A DNA stretch of 19,995 nucleotides from Helicobacteraceae bacterium (GTDB lineage Bacteria > Campylobacterota > Campylobacteria > Campylobacterales > Helicobacteraceae): NCBI GenBank assembly GCA_029258405.1, contig JARHYY010000071.1, forward strand, positions 1-19,995, read 5' to 3'. Below, piece by piece: positions 16,091 to 19,995 of this stretch. Every line of letters starts with the position of its first letter. The stretch's first letter is position 1. Below the pieces are notes generated by a model. It saw nothing but the letters and a program-made list of their open reading frames with translations. It had not been told where the DNA came from and ran no database searches. A program made the translations under genes and the position numbers.

Positions 16091-16120
16091 TTGACAATCA
16101 CTATTAATCTCATATATAAT
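16091..16120 (+). promoter_or_regulatory. Sigma-70 promoter of the exporter/receptor operon
   Basis: A consensus -35 TTGACA (16091-16096) and a consensus -10 TATAAT (16115-16120) are separated by 18 bp. The -10 lies about 45 bp before the exporter ATG. It is the best-matching promoter in the window, which suggests strong expression that would need a repressor. Confidence 0.7.
16092..16106. promoter_or_regulatory. fur box (candidate): Fur-box-like operator over the -35
   Basis: TGACAAT-C-ACTATTA matches the 7-1-7 Fur pattern TGATAATnATTATCA, or the Helicobacter form TAATAATnATTATTA, at 11 of 14 positions. It overlaps the -35, the position expected for iron-dependent repression, in front of an operon whose products point to siderophore handling. 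Only sequence similarity supports it. Confidence 0.45.
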
Positions 16121-16164
16121 TGCCCGCCTAGAATTAATCGCCACCCTTTAATGAGGAAATTTTA

Positions 16165-17811
16165 ATGTCTCTTATAAAGCAAACACTCAAACAACAAAAA
16201 GCACGCATTTTTGCTTCCTTGACACTTAATATTCTATCAGGATTAATGAGCATTATCACTCTTGCTTTTATTAATCATTATCTCTTAGATACGACCAAGC
16301 AAACTTCCCTTTTGATTGTTTATTTCTTTTTGTTGATTCTCATCTTTTTACTGCTCACCTCCATAGCACAAATCACGCTGATTCGATTAGGGCAAAACTT
16401 TGTTTTTCATCTGCAAAAAACGCTTTTAAAGCAAATTTTAGATACTGAATTTCAAACAATTCAAAGATTAGGTAAAGCCCAGCTCCTTGCTTCTTTAACA
16501 CATGATGTGCGTAATATCTCTTTTGGTTTATTGAAATTACCAGATTTAGTACAAGGGGGATTGCTTGCCCTTTGTGTTGGGTGCTACTTGCTGTATCTGT
16601 CTGTGCCTATATCGTTGCTGATTTTTGCATGGATAGGTATCACCTTTGTGGTGAATCATTTTATTATCAAAAATGTGTATCATTATTTTCGTGAATCTCG
16701 AAAATGCGAAGATTCTTTGCAAGAAAACTACCAAGCTATGCTTGAAGGGCATAGAGAATTAGCACTAAATCGCTTCAGAGCTCAACATTATTATCATCAA
16801 GAATTTATCCCTAATGCCATCAATAAACGCCAAAACACGCTCAAAGCAGATTTATTCCATATCATAGCAAGCAATTGGACAAATGCAATGACACTTGCTT
16901 TAGTCGGGCTTGTTTTATTTTTAATGGTTACAAAGGGTTTAGGAGATACACAAAATGCCATCACCATATCTTTAGCCATTCTTTTTATGCGAACACCTTT
17001 AATCACAGCCATCGCCTCTGTTCCTATGCTTGTTTTAGCTAAAGTTTCTTTGCAAAAAATCAGCCATTTCGAGCTTGAAAACTATCAAGAATCCTTTTTG
17101 CTCATTTCAAATGCAAACCTTTTTAAGGATTGGCAAACACTCTCTTTTAAAGAAGTAAGCTTTGCTTATGAAAACGGAGGATTCGCACTCAAGCCTATCA
17201 ATCTCACATTCAAAAGAGGTGAAGTGATTTTCTGTGTGGGTAAAAATGGTAGCGGTAAATCGACTTTTTCACTCCTCCTATCAGGTCTTTTAAAGCCCAC
17301 ACAAGGAGAAATTTATATTGATAACACACATATTACAACACATCATTTACCCGCATACAGAAGCGGTATCAGCGTTATTTTTAGCGATTTCTTTTTATTC
17401 CCCCATACGCTCACACAAGGAGAGCAAGCAGAACAAGAATGTATTGACTTTTGGCTCAAACAACTAGATATTTCACAAAAAGTTCATGTAATTGATGGCA
17501 AATTATCCACCACAGCTCTATCACAAGGACAAAGAAAAAGACTCGCAATGCTCATCACCCTTTTAGAAGAAAAAAGTATTTTAATTCTTGATGAATGGGC
17601 AGCTGATCAAGATCCTTTGTTTAGGAAGTTCTTCTATCAAGAATTAATTCCGCTTCTCAAAGCTAAAGGAATCACGATTTTTGCGATCAGCCATGATGAT
17701 ATTTATTTTAGCGTAGCTGATCGCATTTTACTCGCTAAAGATGGAGTGCTTCAAGAATTGATAGGTCAAGACAAAGAGGAAATTGCTAAAAATGCGGTTG
17801 AAAAAATCTAA
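16165..17811 (+). CDS. YojI/PvdE-type peptide or siderophore export ABC transporter
   Basis: A 548-aa half-transporter with membrane and ATPase domains fused, the layout and length of the cyclic-peptide exporter family (YojI, PvdE, SyrD). The N-terminal half carries about six hydrophobic segments. The ATPase domain has Walker A GKNGSGKST (359-367), signature LSQGQRKR (452-459), Walker B ILILDEWAADQD (D476, E477) and the H-loop AISHDD (H510). The DEWAADQDP string is characteristic of the YojI/PvdE group. It acts in the inner membrane, probably moving a peptide or siderophore to the periplasm. GAGGAAA precedes the ATG. It is 24 bp from a TonB-dependent receptor in a likely iron-regulated operon. 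No non-ribosomal peptide synthetase or siderophore gene is visible nearby, so the substrate is unknown. Confidence 0.85.
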   Translation: MSLIKQTLKQQKARIFASLTLNILSGLMSIITLAFINHYLLDTTKQTSLLIVYFFLLILIFLLLTSIAQITLIRLGQNFVFHLQKTLLKQILDTEFQTIQRLGKAQLLASLTHDVRNISFGLLKLPDLVQGGLLALCVGCYLLYLSVPISLLIFAWIGITFVVNHFIIKNVYHYFRESRKCEDSLQENYQAMLEGHRELALNRFRAQHYYHQEFIPNAINKRQNTLKADLFHIIASNWTNAMTLALVGLVLFLMVTKGLGDTQNAITISLAILFMRTPLITAIASVPMLVLAKVSLQKISHFELENYQESFLLISNANLFKDWQTLSFKEVSFAYENGGFALKPINLTFKRGEVIFCVGKNGSGKSTFSLLLSGLLKPTQGEIYIDNTHITTHHLPAYRSGISVIFSDFFLFPHTLTQGEQAEQECIDFWLKQLDISQKVHVIDGKLSTTALSQGQRKRLAMLITLLEEKSILILDEWAADQDPLFRKFFYQELIPLLKAKGITIFAISHDDIYFSVADRILLAKDGVLQELIGQDKEEIAKNAVEKI

Positions 17812-17835
17812 TGTATTGTATAAAAAAGGAGAAAA

Positions 17836-19794
17836 ATGAAAAAAATATTTTTTACAGTTTTAAATGCTCTTGCTTTTAGCGCCCTTTATAGCGCTGAAAA
17901 AGTAAGGCTTGATTCATTTTCTGTTGTAGGTTCTATGGAGAAAGGAGGCGGAGAGATAGACACTATCAGCCCACGCAATCTTACAAGCATTTCTCAAGAG
18001 AGAATCAGAGAAGAAGGCGTAAGACAACTCGATGAAGCAGTACGCTATGAATCAGGTTTTATCGCTCAACCTTATGGATCTAATCTTACAACAAACTACT
18101 TGAATATTAGGGGCTTTAACCCCACCATTATGCTTGATGGAACAGCCCTCTACAACAAAGGGAGCTACTGGGGATGGACGCCTGATATGTATGGTTTAGA
18201 AAGAATTGAAATTCTTAAGGGGGCAGATTCCTTAATGTATGGCTCTTCACAAAGCGGGGGCTTGGTTAATCTAGTGAGCAAAAGACCCACCAAAAAAGCT
18301 CAAGGCGAAGCAGGAATCACAGGGGGTACGCAAAAAGAAAGGGGAGCATTTTTTGATATGAGCGATTCAATCATCACAGATTCAGTAAAAATGCGATTAG
18401 TAGGAAATTACCAAAAAAGAGATGGAAACATAAAAGGTTCATGGCTAGAACATTATTATGTAGCTCCATCTTTGAGCATACAAATCACACCCTTTACACT
18501 ACTCACCCTACTAGGGAGCTATCAATACGACAATGGTATACCCCCTTCAAACTTTTATCCCGTCTATGGCACTATTCTTAATACCCCTTATGGAAAAATC
18601 AACAAGGCAAACTTAGGTTCTCCTGAAAGCGACTTTATCAAAAAAAAGCAAATGTCTTTAGGCTATGAAATCACCCATCAATTCCACCCTAACTTCACTT
18701 TCACGCAAAACTACAGATACAACAAAGAAGATCGAAAAGAATTTCTTGTGTATTTTTCTGCCCTTCAAGATTCAGGTAGATTAGCTAATAGAAATTCTAT
18801 AATGGCTGATGGAATAGCCACAGCACACACATTAGATAATCGCATTGTCTATCAATTGAATACAAATTTTTTAGAAAATCGCATTATTGCGGGTATAGAC
18901 TATCAAAATATAAGAGTAAAAGGGGTTTATGGTGTGGGGTATAATATAGACCCTATTGACATCTTTAATCCCGTGCATACACCACAAAAACAAGAAGCTA
19001 TACCCAAACATTTTGTGCATCAAAGCCAAATAGGAGCTTATCTACAAGAAAAAGCTACATTGTTTCAAAACCTTATTTTACAAGGGGGCATAAGATACGA
19101 CAAAGCCAAAAGCGATTCACAAAATATTGGCACATACGCAACCTATAATGTGGGATACACGACTTTTCAGGCAGGAGCACTCTATGTGTTTGAATATATA
19201 GGGCTTATGCCTTTTATTAATTATTCAGAATCATTTCTGCCCATTTCTGGTAGCGATGGAGAATCTAAGGGGTATAAACCCTATGAAGGAAGGCAATATG
19301 AAACCGGTATTAAATATTTACCCTATTTTATGGATGCAGAAATCAATATATCCTATTTTGATTTAATAGAAAAAAATGGATTTGTAAAAACCAAAGCATT
19401 CCCAATCCAAACCGGCAAACAAACAAGCAAAGGTATCGACGCATATGCCCATATCTTACTATCAGATTCACTACAATGGCTCATTGCTTATACACACACA
19501 AAAGCAACAATGACTCTCACAAATGCACAGATTATCAATAGCCCCGTGATACCAAGAGAGGCTTTTGCTTCCAAAATCACATATACAATAAAGCTTCCCC
19601 ATCAACAAACCTTAAAAGCAGGCATAGGCATACGCCATGTTGGCAAAACAACCGATGAAGCAGGGAATCCACAAATCAGCATTCCTTCTTATAGTCTTTA
19701 TGATGCCTTGCTCCATTATCGCTTTAAAGAATGGTATGCACAAATGAATATCACTAATTTCACCAATAAGCAATATAGCGAGTTGTTATTATAA
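17836..19794 (+). CDS. TonB-dependent siderophore receptor, frameshifted near the C-terminus
   Basis: Outer-membrane gated barrel of the FhuE/FpvA siderophore-receptor type. It has a signal peptide (residues 1-20, FSALYSA), a TonB-box-like stretch DSFSVVG (26-32), a plug domain with LTTNYLNIRGFNPTIMLDG around residue 90, GLERIEILKGADSLMYGSSQ and GGLVNLVSKRP, then a long barrel. The plug has no added N-terminal signalling domain, so it is not an FpvA-like transducer. As read, the protein stops at residue 652 with NKQYSELLL, lacking the last beta-strand and terminal aromatic residue that the BAM machinery recognises. The missing end is intact in another frame at 19778-19849. AAAAAGGAG precedes the start, and it is cotranscribed with the upstream exporter. 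Iron(III)-siderophore uptake is the probable role; the ligand is unknown. It may be inactive, phase-variable or a sequencing error. Confidence 0.88.
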   Translation: MKKIFFTVLNALAFSALYSAEKVRLDSFSVVGSMEKGGGEIDTISPRNLTSISQERIREEGVRQLDEAVRYESGFIAQPYGSNLTTNYLNIRGFNPTIMLDGTALYNKGSYWGWTPDMYGLERIEILKGADSLMYGSSQSGGLVNLVSKRPTKKAQGEAGITGGTQKERGAFFDMSDSIITDSVKMRLVGNYQKRDGNIKGSWLEHYYVAPSLSIQITPFTLLTLLGSYQYDNGIPPSNFYPVYGTILNTPYGKINKANLGSPESDFIKKKQMSLGYEITHQFHPNFTFTQNYRYNKEDRKEFLVYFSALQDSGRLANRNSIMADGIATAHTLDNRIVYQLNTNFLENRIIAGIDYQNIRVKGVYGVGYNIDPIDIFNPVHTPQKQEAIPKHFVHQSQIGAYLQEKATLFQNLILQGGIRYDKAKSDSQNIGTYATYNVGYTTFQAGALYVFEYIGLMPFINYSESFLPISGSDGESKGYKPYEGRQYETGIKYLPYFMDAEINISYFDLIEKNGFVKTKAFPIQTGKQTSKGIDAYAHILLSDSLQWLIAYTHTKATMTLTNAQIINSPVIPREAFASKITYTIKLPHQQTLKAGIGIRHVGKTTDEAGNPQISIPSYSLYDALLHYRFKEWYAQMNITNFTNKQYSELLL

Positions 19795-19849
19795 CTGCTA
19801 TTATGGCGAAGGGCTAAGGGCATCGGTGAATGTAGGTTATCGGTGGTAA
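19778..19849 (+). other. Out-of-frame C-terminal end of the TonB receptor
   Basis: This frame continues the receptor family pattern exactly where the main frame fails. It reads ASCYYNCYYGEGL, then RASVNVGYRW, then TAA (19847-19849). The cysteine pair and the final aromatic-ended strand are standard for FpvA/FhuE-type receptors. A net +1 shift (one extra base or two missing) within CAATATAGCG at 19771-19780 joins the frames. Two missing bases in an AT run would restore a Y-I-A-S-C sequence, the usual pattern at this place. Confidence 0.85.
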
Positions 19850-19871
19850 ATAGAGCTTAAAAGATAACACC

Positions 19872-19890
19872 CCGCCCCAAAAAAGGGCAG
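19872..19890. terminator. Weak hairpin between the receptor and flgE
   Basis: GCCC-CAAAAAA-GGGC sits in the 49-bp gap between two convergent genes. The stem is only four base pairs and no clear T-run follows on either strand, so terminator function is doubtful. Confidence 0.2.
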
Positions 19891-19898
19891 AATGAATA

Positions 19899-19995
19899 TT
19901 ATTGTTTTAAACCAAGGAGTGTATTAAGTACCTGATCAGAAGTTGTTACAGATTTTGCATTTGCCTGATAACCTCTTTGCACCACAATAAGCTGT
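19899..19995 (-). CDS. flgE: Flagellar hook protein FlgE, C-terminal end (partial)
   Basis: The minus strand reads in one frame from the window edge to TAA at 19899-19901. The 32 visible codons give QLIVVQRGYQANAKSVTTSD and end QVLNTLLGLKQ. This is the D0-helix end of the major flagellar hook protein and closely resembles Helicobacter FlgE. The start and most of the gene lie beyond the right edge. It differs from the hook-like protein at 3008-4939, which ends ELIREAIGLKR, so the two are paralogues. It converges with the TonB receptor gene. Confidence 0.9.
   Translation of the reverse strand, partial: QLIVVQRGYQANAKSVTTSDQVLNTLLGLKQ

Overview
The window looks like chromosomal DNA of an enterohepatic Helicobacter-type epsilonproteobacterium. 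The basis is AT-rich, densely packed DNA with a Helicobacter-type gene order: fliK-flgD-flgE-like, then mqnD / recA-eno-ftsB-like-AMIN protein-aroK, as I recall from H. pylori (roughly HP0906-0908 and HP0152-0157). It also has futalosine-pathway menaquinone synthesis and a tmRNA tag of the NYAPAYA type. I cannot assign the species without a database search.

Layout: (1) 3-4939, plus strand: a flagellar hook-assembly cluster with fliK (5' end outside the window), flgD with a repetitive low-complexity insert, and a second hook-like protein. (2) 4928-6692, minus strand: bioD and a GT4 glycosyltransferase, overlapping each other and convergent with the flagellar cluster. (3) 6693-7210: about 500 bp of AT-rich DNA without a gene, holding a perfect 11-bp hairpin and a possible extended -10 element. 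(4) 7211-8077, minus: mqnD, divergent from recA. (5) 8157-12715, plus: a tight probable operon recA-eno-ftsB-like-AMIN protein-aroK-trpA, followed after one base by the tmRNA gene ssrA (12717-13085). (6) 13253-15910, plus: an M20 amidohydrolase and an AbgT-family transporter, probably a scavenging pair for N-acylated or aminobenzoyl amino acids. (7) 16165-19849, plus: an iron-acquisition-like pair, made of a YojI/PvdE-type peptide/siderophore exporter and a TonB-dependent siderophore receptor, behind a good sigma-70 promoter overlapped by a Fur-box-like sequence. (8) 19899-19995, minus: the C-terminal end of the true hook protein gene flgE.

How the parts relate: regions 1 and 8 build the flagellar hook. 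Region 5 mixes DNA repair, glycolysis, envelope/division and aromatic amino acid genes and ends in ribosome rescue. Regions 6 and 7 lie between ssrA and flgE and look like accessory nutrient-uptake modules. No integrase, IS element or CRISPR array was seen.

Most notable observations: the TonB receptor gene is broken by a frameshift 18 codons before its natural end, with the final beta-strand intact in another frame, as expected of slippage in an AT dinucleotide run. The tmRNA tag ends ARVA rather than the usual AA. The exporter/receptor pair has no siderophore synthesis gene beside it. A 19-codon fragment with the look of an outer-membrane-protein C-terminus lies on the minus strand just upstream of the exporter.
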